In this document: in pieces, positions 11,832 through 26,100 of the stretch | Numbering within the stretch: position 1 is the stretch's first letter | Layout of the letters: the number at the start of each line of letters is the position of its first letter | Assembly: GCA_039519185.1 (NCBI GenBank) | Contig: CM076846.1 | Coordinates: 182,265,068-182,329,067 of the forward strand | Source: Astragalus membranaceus | Taxonomy: Eukaryota; Streptophyta; Magnoliopsida; Fabales; Fabaceae | Length of the DNA: 64,000 bases | Direction: 5' to 3' | The notes under the pieces: generated by a model | What the model was told of the DNA's origin: nothing | Databases searched by the model: none | What the model saw: the letters and a program-made list of their open reading frames with translations, nothing else | Position numbers and translations under genes: made by a program

Positions 11832-13250
11832 TCTACTCTAACTACTAAAATTAATAAAATAATTAGTCGCTATAAATCAATTAGCCACTATCCATTGTCA
11901 AAAAAAGAATTGTGAAAAAACTTTAACCTCTACCAAAAATTACAAAATAACTACTAAAATTAATCAATTTAACCACTACAAAAAATTGTCAAATAACTAT
12001 TTTATAATTACTAAAAAAGAGTAAAATGTCAACTGGAGTGGCAATGAGAGCACCAATGGGAGTGGCAACGAGAGCGCCAACGGGAGAGGCCACCGGAGTG
12101 GCAAGGATAGAGGGACAAAAAAGTGAGGGACAAAAAACTGATTGAAAACTGCAATCAGAAGCTGCAACTGACGCAGCAAAATGACAAAAAAACAGCAAAT
12201 TTTAAAACCAACTTTTTTTTCAGTTTTTTTTTCAATTCTTTTTTAGTTTTTCTTTCCATAAAAAATCACTTTTTTGTCAGTTTTTTTTACTGAAAACATA
12301 ATTTTTTTTAACTATTTATGTAATTTACTCAAACTACTAAAATTAATCAATTTAACTACTACCAATTGTCAAAAAAAACCATACCTCTAACAATAGTTTG
12401 AAAATTATTTATTCCAAAAAAATAAATTATTAAATTAATATCACACTCAATAATTAAATAATTTAAAATTTACTATTTACTATAATCTCTCTATTAAAAT
12501 CAATCAATTTAACCACTAACAATTGTAATTATAAATCATATAGAAAAAAGGAGAAAACATGTGGCAACGGGAGCGGCAATGAGAGACTAACAACGAGATC
12601 GGCGACGGGAGTGCCAACAAGAGAGGGAACGAGAGCGACGTGGCTGCATATTAAACTCCATTATTAATATTATAAGATACCGATTTTGTTTTAACTTTTT
12701 GCAACACAACTATTTTAGTAAATTCACCGCTAAAAGACAAAATTTGCAACACAACGAGAGCGGCAATGCGGGACTGGCAATGGAATCGACAACGAGAGTG
12801 ACAACGGGAACATGAGTGGGAACAAGAGAGGCAAGGAGAGCGCCAACAGAGCGCCAACGTGAATGCATATTTTAAAAAGTCTTATTTTCTTTTTTCTTCA
12901 TTTTTACTCCATTTAAAATTTATTATTTACTATAATCTCTTTATTAAAACTATTAAAATCAATCAATTTAACCACTAAGAATTATAAAAATACAACTTTA
13001 GCCACTACCAAACTTTACAAAATAACTTACTTATAATTAAATTAATATTAAATCAAATAGAATAATATGAGTTAACATGTGGCAACAGGAGCGACAACGA
13101 GAGACTGGCAGTGAGAGCTGCAACGGGAGTGGCAACGAGAGAGGTAACGAGAGCGCCAACGGGAGTGCCAACGGGAGTGCCAACGGGAGGGTCAACGAGT
13201 ATGCAAACGGGAGTGTCAACGGGGATGTATATTTTACCTCAAATGTCCAA
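11832..13250. repeat. Degenerate GGCAACGGGAGTG minisatellite islands in AT-rich repeat
   Basis: Four islands (about 12030-12110, 12560-12650, 12750-12860 and 13080-13240) consist of 12-bp units such as CCAACGGGAGTG and GGCAACGAGAGC. They alternate with AT-rich segments that themselves repeat (AATCAATTTAACCACTA near 11965, 12345, 12500 and 12965). Open frames here give Leu/Pro/Ala repeats and are by-products of the 12-bp period. No gene is seen. Confidence 0.7.
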
Positions 13251-14102
13251 ATACATTATTATGGATCAATGTAATTCTGATTGTCAATCTCCTTTATTTT
13301 CTTCGACTCAATATAATTTTCATTTGTATCTTATATGACATAATACCTATCTCTTTCCACTTTGAATTTCAAAGCATACATTTTGGAAATTGTTCACAAC
13401 TTATGATTATCTTCCAAATTACTATTATGACTTCATGGTAATACACCGACCATACACGAGGGTAAAATAATAGTTTGAATATAAAAGTAAAAAAGAATAA
13501 AACTGAAGACAAATGCGTGTTATACCTATGAAACATCCATCTCAAAGTGATTTGTAGTTTATTTCACCCCTGAAAAAGCATCGTCACTCGATCGGCAACC
13601 AGTTGCACGAATTGACAAACAATCTAGGTTTATGGCACTCGATCCTAATAATAAATACCCCATATCGCTTTATTTGTGTGATCAAGAATGATTACTACTA
13701 GTGATACGTGAATGATTATGATCCCGACATTTTCCTTCCGAATACTTCCCGAACCCACATGACTCCAATATAAACCTTGCCTTTTGGTTTAAAAATTTCA
13801 CATGTATGGTCACACATAAGATTGGTTGAATATTACTTCGGGAGTGATTCTGAAAATAAAAATCGGGACATATAGCAATACTCCTTGTGAAAAATACTCC
13901 TTTTGGGTGTCGGAAGGATATAATACAGTCGCTCTGACTCAAACTTACAAAGATATTTTTTGTTTGTGAAAGGAAATTTACAAAGATAATTAAAATCGTA
14001 TTTAATATGCTGAGACTGTATCTGAACCAAATCAGGAAATACACAATGGAGTTAATATATTCGTGTATAACTGAAGTAATTGTTAACAACTTGCTAATTT
14101 AT
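13251..14102. other. Downstream flank and 3' UTR of the RabGAP gene
   Basis: No coding exon is seen. A possible minus-strand polyadenylation signal (AATAAA, 13669-13674) lies about 430 bp beyond the stop codon. It is a candidate end of the 3' UTR, judged only from the motif and spacing. Confidence 0.35.
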
Positions 14103-17100
14103 CTACAGTACTTCATCATCTTGCTGGACATAAAATGAACCATCATCAACAGGCAGTGATGGTGGGGTTCCAGGTGGTATACGAGCTGCACCGTTCTCAC
14201 CAGCACATATACATAGAGCCTCTGCATCCCTTAGAGTTGCATCAAGGTCAATATGACCACTTAGTTCGTTTATAAACTTCAAAAGGCTGTCGAAGTCCAT
14301 TTCCTCTCCAATTATTTTACTACGGTATCGTTTCAGGACTGCAACACATACATAGAGGTGTAGATGCTCAGACGGATAATGTGTCCACAACACTTCCCAC
14401 AAGCGCATTGTTTTCTCGTACTCAAATTCCCTGAAATGTCAGTCAATATTTTTTGTTGCGTAAATAAGTATTGTAGATAAATTAGACGAATAAAGGTAAG
14501 GCTAAACCTGTCAGACTTGCAATTTGCAAATCAGACACATTAATAAATTTACCAACATCAAGTGGATTGATTTGTCATCTCTCCATGGCGACAAGAGATT
14601 AAAAAATGTTGTTAACAATTTTCCTATGAAGAACTGTAGATAAATTAGCAGTTGAAAGTCATCTCCATGGATTTGCTTAGGGAAATTTACATTGATGTCA
14701 TTTTAATTCCTGATAATTTTCCCATTCCCCAATTTTTTTTTTAAAAAAGAGGTTCGTTTAAGAACCACCAGTTTCAAATATGCAATTAAATGTAGTTTTC
14801 GGAGGTACATTTGTTCATTGAGTTCTGTTGAAAAATGTTTCCATTTATTGACAATCAAGACCTTCAGTGTTGCTGACACAGCTAGCCATGTTCCAAAGAT
14901 ATCATGCACAAAATAACCACATTTGACAGCGTAGAAACTCAACACTATTAAACATCATATGCACTATACATTATTGAATTATGACAAAAAATAGAAAATT
15001 CAAGAAATCTAACCTTTTAAATTGAATCAAAATCCAGCGGAAACAAAAGAAATAATTTAAGCAGTCATGCTGCTTAAAATAGTTATGCAATGGAGTATCC
15101 AGTAGCTCCACCAACTACAACAAAAAAATATAGTTAGCAATGGCAGTCGGCAGATGATATACAATTGTGTACGAAAAAGCCACTGAAGACAAGCTAAATG
15201 TAAAATATAATAAACAAGAATATGACAACCTAATCTTCTGTATATGTGGGTGCCTTATATAATGAATTGCATAATGAGCCTGTGTACATGTATTAAAATA
15301 ATATAATATAACACTAGGAAAAGGCCACCTAAGACAAGCTACCTAAGTGTGAAGTTTAGCAAACAAAAAAAAGACAACCTAATCGTTAAACATTAATAAT
15401 AGGGTGTATCAATGTACGTGGTTTGTACTGAGAAAAGGGACAAGAGAAAAACCTTAGATAAGGCAAAAAGTTGAGAGTGCATGCCATTTTGGTCACGATT
15501 AAAATTCGGTCCAAGACGCTCCATTAAAGCAACAAAACACCAAAATGCCTCTGATTCATCACCCATCACAAACAATATTGGAGACAGAAGATCACTCATT
15601 CCCTACAACAAAACAGCAAACATATAAGATTCCTTAACAGAATTGGACAACAGTCCTCGACTGTTACCTTGCTTTTGGATAAGAGGAAGAAAGAAGATGG
15701 TGCAAGTAACAACAAAGGGGCATGGTTACTCATGGTTTCAAAAAATACTTGGTTCAGGAAGATAATAGCAGTTAAGACACTCCTCTCTGTTGCAGTGAAT
15801 GCATAATTTATTGGTTTGATCAAATTAGGTTGACATCTGTAGCAACCACAGACATGCAAAATAGGGCTGATAACATCAATGGGTTAGAACAAATTTGTCA
15901 TGTTGAAGAATTCTTGGTTCGGGAAGATGGTAGCAGTTAAGACACTCCTCTCTGATTGCAGTGAATGCATAATTTATTGGTTTGATCAAATAAGTTGACA
16001 TCTGTAGCAACCACACATACAAAATAGGGCCGATAAAATCAATGGGTTAGAACAAAATTGTCATGTTGAAGACATGCGATACTGTTAGATACCGCTTCAG
16101 AAAAACTGGAAAACCACAATTGCAGACTCTTTGGATACAGTATTGATGTGATACAGAACAGACTTGATAGGATACAATTGTTATGATCGCTCTACAACCT
16201 CCTAGGTAGTCAAGAGACCCGGACTATTCCTCCCAGTTTCCACTCTATCTTTCCAAGTATTTATGCCCTAAAGGGGAGCCTTGGAACAACGGTTTGAGTT
16301 GCTGCCATGTGATTAAGAGGTCAGAATTAGCCTCTTGGCAATTACAAAGCATGACTGCCAACAATATACCCATAATATGTCCAGCACTTTTCTGGGCCTC
16401 GCCATGGCAGGAGCTTTATGCTACAAGCTTGCCCTTTCTTTAATATTTATATCCCATCTTATCTCCCTCTAACTAACTACATGGATGTAGTTATATAACA
16501 GATATGAATATGATATTAAGAACTAGATTCCTATAGACCAAATGGGAAAACGCATTAATTGTAGTTGCCACTGCTATAAGTTTAAGCACAAGATACATTC
16601 ATAGTACCTGGCAGTAACCAAGATCAAAGTTGTAGAATGAATATGTCAACAGGATATCTCTTAGAACATCTACATTTGGATTATCATCCCCCTCATAGAA
16701 AGTGAGCGATCTATCAGTTCTCACCTTAAAAAATGCAAGAAAAAACAGTTAAAACTAAAAAAGCTGATAAGGAACATTTAGCTATTAATGTAAACTCATT
16801 TTAATTTGAAACGAGTCCAACTTACAACATCTTTCTCAATAAGCCCCTTCCTTTCCCTGAATTTTGTGAATCGTTTAGCCTGTGCTGAGGAGATACTCTG
16901 CATAGGGAAGTATATAAATAACTTCATATTTTGCAAAAGACTTAATTGAGAACTTACAGAATTACAACAGAAAAACAATATCAAAAGAGATGACAATGTC
17001 CACGATTCGAATTCATAATTATATGGGTATTAATTAAAAAATAGAAAACAAACTAAAACAACAAAAAATTATCGAAAAAAACTAAAACAACAAAAAAAAG

Positions 17101-20100
17101 ATGAGTAAACCACAGTTCAGATCATCATATTTGTGTATCTGGCAGGACCGGGGTTTGCATTTAATCTTTATTATCTGGCCCATATCTATTTTGGGTCGCA
17201 CAATCCAGAATCTAGTTCACTGTGGCCTGTGGGTAGCAGTTCACAAATCACAAGTGGTTTGGAACCCTACTATCGAAATCCAACTCATTTATACCCATAT
17301 TGCATAATGCATACTGTATCATAATTATTGCATGGGTATACTTAAGAGATGCCGAGTCCTATTTAATTTTAAGAAATTGACAAACTAGAAACTAAAGGTT
17401 TTGTGGATAACTGCGTGATTTTGGACAGAAAGTATAACAAATGACTTGCCATTGGTTCAGATAAGTTGCATCTAATTTATGATTCAGAAAACTATTCTCA
17501 AGTGAATAGTAGGATGTCAGAAAGAGAAGTATATATTTTTCAGAAGTAGTGATAACCTGCCATTGGTTCTTTACAGTTTCATACTCTGACTTCTTAACTG
17601 ACTTCAGGAATTCCCTCTCAGCATATGTTGAGTCGTATGAATAGTATCCCAAAAGCAAACCCCAGACCTATCATTTATTTATAATATATCATATAAAAGC
17701 TAAATCAGACAAAGAGCATATTTCAATATATGATCAAAATAATTGACCTATAATATAATTAGTAATAGTTACAGATGCAATATTCAAACCTCATTCCGTA
17801 ATTTGTGGTCAAGTCCACCATAAAATATTCTCTTTCTCAAAGCTTCTGAATCCGTGACTCGCCCTTCAGAATCCAAGAAGGTAATCCACTGCATATTTTT
17901 TACCGAGTAAACAATCAGTACGAAGTCTTGTACAATCATTGAACTCATGATGATCTAAACTTATGTGTGCATAATAATTTTTCAAATAGTCTTAGGAACT
18001 GATTTTTTTTAACTTCACATGCATTCCTATATATGTTAAATTTAATTTATTTCAGTTTTTATTTTTATATATTTATAGTAGATTAACTTTAAAAAAAATA
18101 ATATGATAAAAAAATTGACATGATTTACTATATAAATTTTATAATATGAAAAAAGGTCATACATAACAAAATTACAAAACTTTTTTAATTTTTAATATCT
18201 CAAATCATGTGAGAAGGCAAAGACTTATGATACTAAAGAATTCCTTAGTAACAATTACTAAATTTTTCGGTGACCATTATACAACACTCCAATGGTTAGT
18301 ACATACTAACCACAATTTAGTGTTTGTGTAGTTAGTATATACTACTAACCATTGTACAACAATCCAATGGTTAGTACATACTAACCACAATTTTGTGTGT
18401 GTGGTGATATGTCCATTTTATGTGTCTTTTTAGTACTTATTTTTATTAAGTTATTCGGTATTTTAGTTCTATTCTAGAGCTATTTTACTACATTTTCGTT
18501 TTATTTTAATTTCAGGCTAAGTATTGAGAAAAGAGAAAAATATGAGCTTCAAAAGCAAGATGTCAAAGTCCCAAGGCCAAAGGAAACAATAAGGGTCAAA
18601 AAGGAAGCAAGGAAGGTCAAGAATTAAGCCAAGAGTCAGACCTTGTCGATGCGCCCCAAGAGCATACTCATACATCCAAGCGCGGATTCAACAGTTTTAT
18701 ACACGTTTACACAGTTTTGGTCATATCTCACAATCCAGGAATCCGATTGAGGTGTTCTTTGATGCGTTGGAAAGATAATGAAAAATTCTATCTTTATAGT
18801 CCAGTAGCATGCACGACCCGTGCGCAAAATAGCACGACCCATGCGCAAAATAGCACGACCCGTGCGCTTGCTTTGGATGCCAAAACAGTTACATTTTGCT
18901 CTTTTACGGCTTGTAATTGGCTGTAACTCTGATTGTCATTGGCTTTCATTGCTTGTAATGTTCTTTAACTCATTTGTTCCCTAGCTTAGCTTATAAATAG
19001 CACCGATTTCTTAGTGCTAAGGGAATCCTTTGTCATTGCAAAATTGCTCTCAAAGTGAATCAAAGTTCTTATTTCCTTAAAATTCTTGCATTTTACTTTC
19101 TTGCAATTTTTATTTTCTGCTCTTTATTTTCTTGCACTTTTACTTTCTTGTTCTTACTTTCCAGCAATTTTAATTTCTGCAATTTATCGCTTTCTTTTAC
19201 ATTCAGTCATTTACACTTCGTCATTTACATTCTCACAATTTTATAATTTTGTCATTTACATTTCTTGTCATTTATCTTTATGTCTTCTTCTTCTACTCCA
19301 TCTAAGTCATTGTCTACAATAATCATGAGTGAGTAGACTCCTTTTAGTCTTGGGATTGTGGGACTAATCCAATGATAGACCCCAAACAATCCCAAGTCTA
19401 AACTCTATTTTGTTAAAATTTATATTTTAATTTACTCCCATCAATTATAAAGTTTTATTCCAAATATCAAATGAAGAACCGAGAGGTGAAATTTGATATT
19501 GGACCTATGGGATTAAACAAGGGAAACAAAACATGAGAATAGTTTTGGGACTCTTGGGACTAAAAATGCTTGTATTTAAGGGGTCTTGGCAATAATCAAC
19601 CATGATAATAGGTTTGATTATTGGTTCCAGACACACTCTTGTATTCCGAGAGGAAACTTGAGTTACCATTGAATGCCTTGTTCTTAAAATATGAACCTTA
19701 TATAAAATAGAGAATGGATGCGGGATTGTGAATTTGTATATCATTGTGATGAAACCACAATACTAGGACAATTTTATTTATAAATTTAAAACCAAAACAA
19801 TCAACTCCTTCTACTAAATCATTCCTTTTAGCTAATCACCACCGAAAATAATATTGGTAATCACACAAGTCCCTGTGGATCGATAACTCTTTTATTACGC
19901 GATATAACCGTATACTTGCGGCTTATCATGTGGTTACCGAATTTTTTCATTGATGGGGAAATGACCATTATGCCATTTAGTAACAATTACTAAGGAATTC
20001 CTTAGTACTCTAAGTCAGACTCATGTGAGATGCAACCAAAATCTTGTGAGCTGGCTCAACTAATTTCAAATCCTTCCAAAACATATTTAATTAAAAATAA

Positions 20101-23100
20101 TAAAAAAAGTTTTATCATTAGTTTATAAGGAGCTAAGTAAGAAAAAGAAAAATTAAAGAACTTTCTTCAAAATCCTGTTGAACAATGATCATTATGAAAA
20201 AGTGAGCATTTCCGAGAGAAATCTATGCATGTAATCTGATGATAGCAGGCTGTATAAGAAACAATAAGACATATAACTCATACCTCTTCAGAACCTAAAG
20301 TGGGTTGTCGTGGTTTTCCCCATACTAGCGACAAATTATCAAACTGCCAGAAGAAACAAATAGAAAAAGATGTTACTTATTAATATTATACAATGGGATA
20401 CGGAAAAAACCCACTACCGAATTCACAAAGATGAGCAATATCCTAGAATCAATTATGACCATACAGAACAAATATGAAATTAATCTTAACCAAACACAAG
20501 AAATATAAAATTACTTCCATGATAATCAGATTATTCATGACTTCTATATAATTGCATTCTATATAATTTCAGATTGACAGATACCACCGAGGCATAATGT
20601 GGACAGGCCAATTGACATATTAGACTATTTTCAATGAAGTATGTATCACCTTGAACAAATTCTAGCACTGTAATATAATATTATGCAAACAGTTTACCAA
20701 AACAAAAATCAGGCACATGTTGCTAACTTGCTAACATACATGCAAAGATGACAAAAATACTCCAAGTTTTTAGAACTAGATGATTTGGGATTGGGTTTTG
20801 TTAGTGATGTTTTATTTTACCAAGAATGTATCGTAAACTACTGTAAAATAGCACAAAAAGATATTTTTCTTCTGTTGCTAATTCTAATGTTTTTCTTCAA
20901 TTAAGCAAGCACTTATTGATGCCTCGTGTCAAGGAATTTTATTTGACTACGCTTCTCTCGTAAGTTCAACTTCTGCTCCAGAACCAACACGCGAAGACCT
21001 GGCAGCTAATAAAAATAATACAGAAGCTTCACAAGGGTATCCATTATACAACAGATCTATGTTAGAAGTTTAACCAGCCAGACTGTTGACGCAATAAAGA
21101 ATCAGCATCCTATACTGGCTTTATGTATGTTCCAGCGTTAATGCAGAGAAAAAGAATATTTAGACAAGTGATTGTACAATTTAACCAGTTCACTGTATAG
21201 AAGGACTAATTCTGTAAAAATAGGACTAATTCCTTACAAGTTACAACTATTGTGCTCAAAACTCCCCACACCAATGGCAGCTTTCTCACCTTGTTCATGT
21301 TCCAAAAATGAAATATTCTGTTTATTTATGACAAAGATCTGGTGTAAAGTCTGGTAATATAACTTCAAGTTATTAAAGATTAGCACATGCTGCAGGGGTT
21401 GTATTAAGACTAAGAGATTAAATATCTCTTGTAAGGCACATTTTACTGGCATGTTGGAGCACTAGAAAGATATAGGCCACAAATCAGCACATTGGATGCA
21501 CCTTATGAGACTTAAACCCTCCCCTTTCCAAATGCATTATCCAATAAGTTGTTTCCGTGCATGAATAAATCATCTTAAGCATCACTTGGCACTTGAGAAA
21601 AAGACCATATTATATGCACTATAATTTAACTGTCTGCACAATGATTTTCTCAATGCAGCCAAATTCATGGGCCAATGGATACAATGTTAAAGAGAGTAGC
21701 TAATGAAGGAGAACAAATTAAGAGTCCCAACCTAGCATGTGACTAAAATAGTCCCCTCTTGTGCACTTCTGTGTAGGTTTGTTCTAGAGGCATGATTAAA
21801 TCAACTTAAGCACTACTCCCTCCAATCTCGGATATAAGCAACAAAAAATTCTAGTATTGTTCAAAATATAAGCAAAAGTTAACTAACTTCACCCTATTTA
21901 ATGATATTTTACCCAAAATACCCTTCAATCAATTCACATTTTATTTTTCATTAACTTCTTTTTTTTCTATGGAACAAGTTCCAAGAAAGGTAATCTAAGA
22001 GATGTAATATCTTTTTCGGTTACTTTAAGAAAATCAAATAAGATTAACTAATTTTTGTAAGAGATTGAGATAATTTTTTTTGCTTATATTAGAAACCAGG
22101 GGGAGTATCTTGCACTGGAAAAAAATAACCTTACTATATTTCTACCAAGCATAGGCTGTCTGCACATTAATTTTCCTAACACTTCCAAAATGGCCTAATG
22201 AATGGATTAAGATATGGATTTAATTCATGTACACAATAGGTGTATAAGTGTTCTACACTATCTACCTGATTACAAGTTGACAAATCATTAAAAAAAGTTG
22301 GTCAATTGGTAACCACCTTATATGCCAATCATTCTATGAATTTTATTGGTTGTGATTGTAAAAGCCTATACACTATATGTGTACATAAATTAAACTCTTA
22401 AGATATCCCGACATATTACTCATAGCAAAAAATGCATGAGTAGACGTAAACCCAAAGCTTCGTCCTGAAGAAATTAAACGATAACTATTTTAATAGTGCA
22501 TTGTTATACTGCAAAACAACACACAGTTGGAGATAAAAACAACACTACCCTATGGAAGTTAATAATATTGCATAAGATATGATTATACAATGCTACCCAC
22601 TGCTCATTGGTAATAGATAAGTAGAATATTAATAGTAGATATGAAAGGTTGGCAGAATAATAAATAGATAAAACTTGAAAGGTTGGCAGAATAATGAATA
22701 GATAAAACTTGAAAGGTTGGCACTTATTTCGTAGGATATGAAAGGCCAACATCTCTTGTATAAATAGAGCCTTGTTCTCACTTCTAAAATAATGAAAAAC
22801 AGAATATAAGTTCTTTGAATTAGACTTAGTTAGAAGTCTCAAAATCTATCATAGAAGTCTCTAAATCTATCATGGTATCAGTAAGCCAGAAACGTCTTCC
22901 ATCGCGCCACCACTGTGGCCGACGTTCCTGATCGTCTCGCCGGTGACATTGCAACCGGTCGTCGCATCACTGCTTCGTCTTCGTTTCTGTCAAGCTTTCT
23001 TCTACTTTCATCAATGGCGTCGTCATCTACGAATCAACCGTCGCTCAAACCGTTCAAATCTTTTCAATATCAAGTTTCAGAGAAGTTAACCGGTGATAAT

Positions 23101-26100
23101 CTTCCTCTCTGGCTCCAACAGGTGGAACCGGTTCTGCGTGCGCATAAACTTCATCGTTTTTGCGTTTCTCCAGAAGTTCCAACGCGTTACTTGACTGATG
23201 CTGATCGTCTTGCTGAAATTGAGAATCCTGCATATGTTGAATGGGAACTGCAGGATCAGTTGCTGCTTGCGTGGCTTCAATCTTCATTATCACCATCAAT
23301 TCTCGCCAAGGTAATCGGATGTCGCTACACATTCCAGCTTTGGGACAAAATTCATCAACATTCGCACGCGAAGACAAAAGCGCAAGCAAGACAGCTTCGT
23401 GCTGAATTGCATAATACGAAGAAAGGTGAACGTTCAATAACTGAATTCTTCGCGCGTCTTAAAACGATTACTGATGCATTACTCTCTATTGGGGAAACTA
23501 TTTCGTTGCAAGAACAGTATGATGTTGTTCTTCAAGGCTTGCCTGCAGAATATGAATCTATCACTACCCTTTTATCCACAAAATCTGAGTGGTTTGAATT
23601 TGAGGAACTTGAGGCACTATTACTTGCACATGAGAGCAGAATTGCCAAGCAAACTGATGTTGCTACTGCTGTTGCTTCCTTGAATCTGTCACAGGCAATT
23701 TCTAAGTCTGAATCTCAACCTAAATCTACTGATGACATTGCTGTTACTACTGATACTATACCACAGGCTCAATTCACTGCATCTAGAGGTAATTTCCGTG
23801 GTGGTAGAGGTGGCAGATTTGGTCGTGGTGGCCGTGGACGTGGTCGCAGCAATGTCCAATGTCAAGTTTGCTCTAGGTTTGGCCACGATGCTTCTGTTTG
23901 CTATCACAGATACACACCTCAGTTTGTTGCTCCTGCAATGGTCCCTAATTTTGGCAATCCTTATCAATATGTGCGCCCTGGCTATGTTCCTCCTGCTGCT
24001 AATGCTACTGTCTGGCAGTATCCTGGTGTTGCTGCTGCAGCACCACCTACTGCTCATGCTACTATGTGGCCTCAGCAAGCAGTGGTGCCTCAACAGGCTC
24101 TCTTTTCAACCTATGGTTCCTCAAGCATTTGCTGTTCAAGCTGCTCCAACATTTACCGCTAGCAATCTGACCGGTGATACAGCTGCTTCTCACCATATGT
24201 CTGGTATACCTCCTAACCCTGCCACTGCTACTACACTCTCTGGCCAGGATCATGTCTTCCTTGGTAATGGACAAGGTTTGAAGATTCACTCTATTAGCTC
24301 AGAATCTGTCCCTTCCCCTTTTGATCTCAAACGTACCCTCCATTTTAAAAATATTTTATATGTTCCTCAACTAACCAAAAATTTACTTAGCATTAAACGT
24401 TTCAATACTGATAACAATGCCTTTTTCCAATTTCACCCCTCATTGTTTTGCTAAATCCCAGGATGATGGAGCAACTCTTCTTTGTGGCAAAGGCACCTCT
24501 GATGGACTCTACCATATCCCAGGACCTTCCTCTGCAGTAACAACCCCTCTTGTCAAGTCAATCATTCCTCAAGTCATACCTCAAGCCAATGTGTCTGTTT
24601 CTTCTCCAATACACATTTCCTCCACTAGTTCTCTTTGGCATAACCGTTTAGGTCATCCGAACATTCATGTACTAAATAGTGTGCTCTCTATGTGTAACAA
24701 ACCTATTATCAATAAAAATAAGATTGACTTTTGTGTTGCTTGTTGCATGGGTAAACATCACAAATTGCCTTCTCAACCCTCTACTAGTGTGTACTCTCAT
24801 CCCCTTGAGTTAATATTCTGTGATCTATGGGGGCCCGCACCTATGGTGTCCTCCATGGGTTACAAATATTATATCTCCTTTGTAGATGCCTTTAGCCGTT
24901 ACACCTGGATTTATTTTCTTAAAGTCAAATCTGATGCTCTTTCTATCTTCACACAGTTTCAAAAACTTGTTGAAAACCAATTTAATTGTAAGATAAAAGC
25001 TGTCCAATCTGATTGGGGGGGAGAATTTCGCCCTTTCAGTCAATATCTTGCTTCTATAGGTGTGGTTCATCGTCTAATTTGCCCTCATACTCACCATCAA
25101 AATGGGGTAATAGAGAGAAAACATAGACACAATGTTGACATGGGTCTCTCTCTATTATCGCAAGCCTCCTTACCTCTATCCTTTTGGGATCACTCTTTCC
25201 ATTCCTCTGTTTACCTTATAAATAGGCTTCCATCTCCTCACCAAAACCATTCCATTCCTTATACTACCATTTATCAAAAACCTCCTGATTTTAGCTTTCT
25301 TAAGGTCTTTGGTTGCTCATGTTTCCCTTTACTTAGGCCCTATCACAACCAAAAGTTTCAATTCCGCTCTGTAGAGTGTATTTTCTTGGGATATTCAGCA
25401 AATCACAAGGGTTACAAGTGCCTTGATGCCACGGGAAGGTTGTTTGTCTCCAAGGATGTTGTATTCAATGAGAATGCTTTTCCCTATCCTAACCTATTCC
25501 CTACTACTCCTACAAAACAACCAACCACAGTCTGTACTTTGCAACCCTTAGGTGTTGTTCCCTTCAATACTGCTCAACCAGCAACATTCCCTAATCCTAC
25601 AGCATATACTTCAGCAACCTCTCCCTCTCCTAACCCACCCAACTCACCATATACTACATCTCTGCCCTCAACAGCCTCTTCCACTATAAATCCAGATTCC
25701 CCTGCACTCTCCATACCTTCTGCACCACAGTCACCTACTGCCCCTCCACCACATCTACCTACCAACACACATCCTATGATCACTAGGTCCAAAAATGGCA
25801 TTGTTCAGCCCCGTATTCACCCTACACTTCTCTTAACCACAGCTGAGCCAAATTCAGTGAATCAAGCTTTGTCCTGCCCCAAATGGAAACAAGCTATGCA
25901 GAGTGAGTATGATGCTCTAATACAAAATGGTACTTGGAGTCTTGTTCCTCTTCCTGCTGGTAGAAAAGCTGTGGGCAGCAAGTGGGTTTTCCGGATCAAA
26001 GAGAACTCAGATGGTACCATTAATAAGTACAAAGCTAGATTGGTAGCTAAGGGATTCAACCAAAGAGAAGGCACAGATTATTCAGAAACATTTTCCCCTG

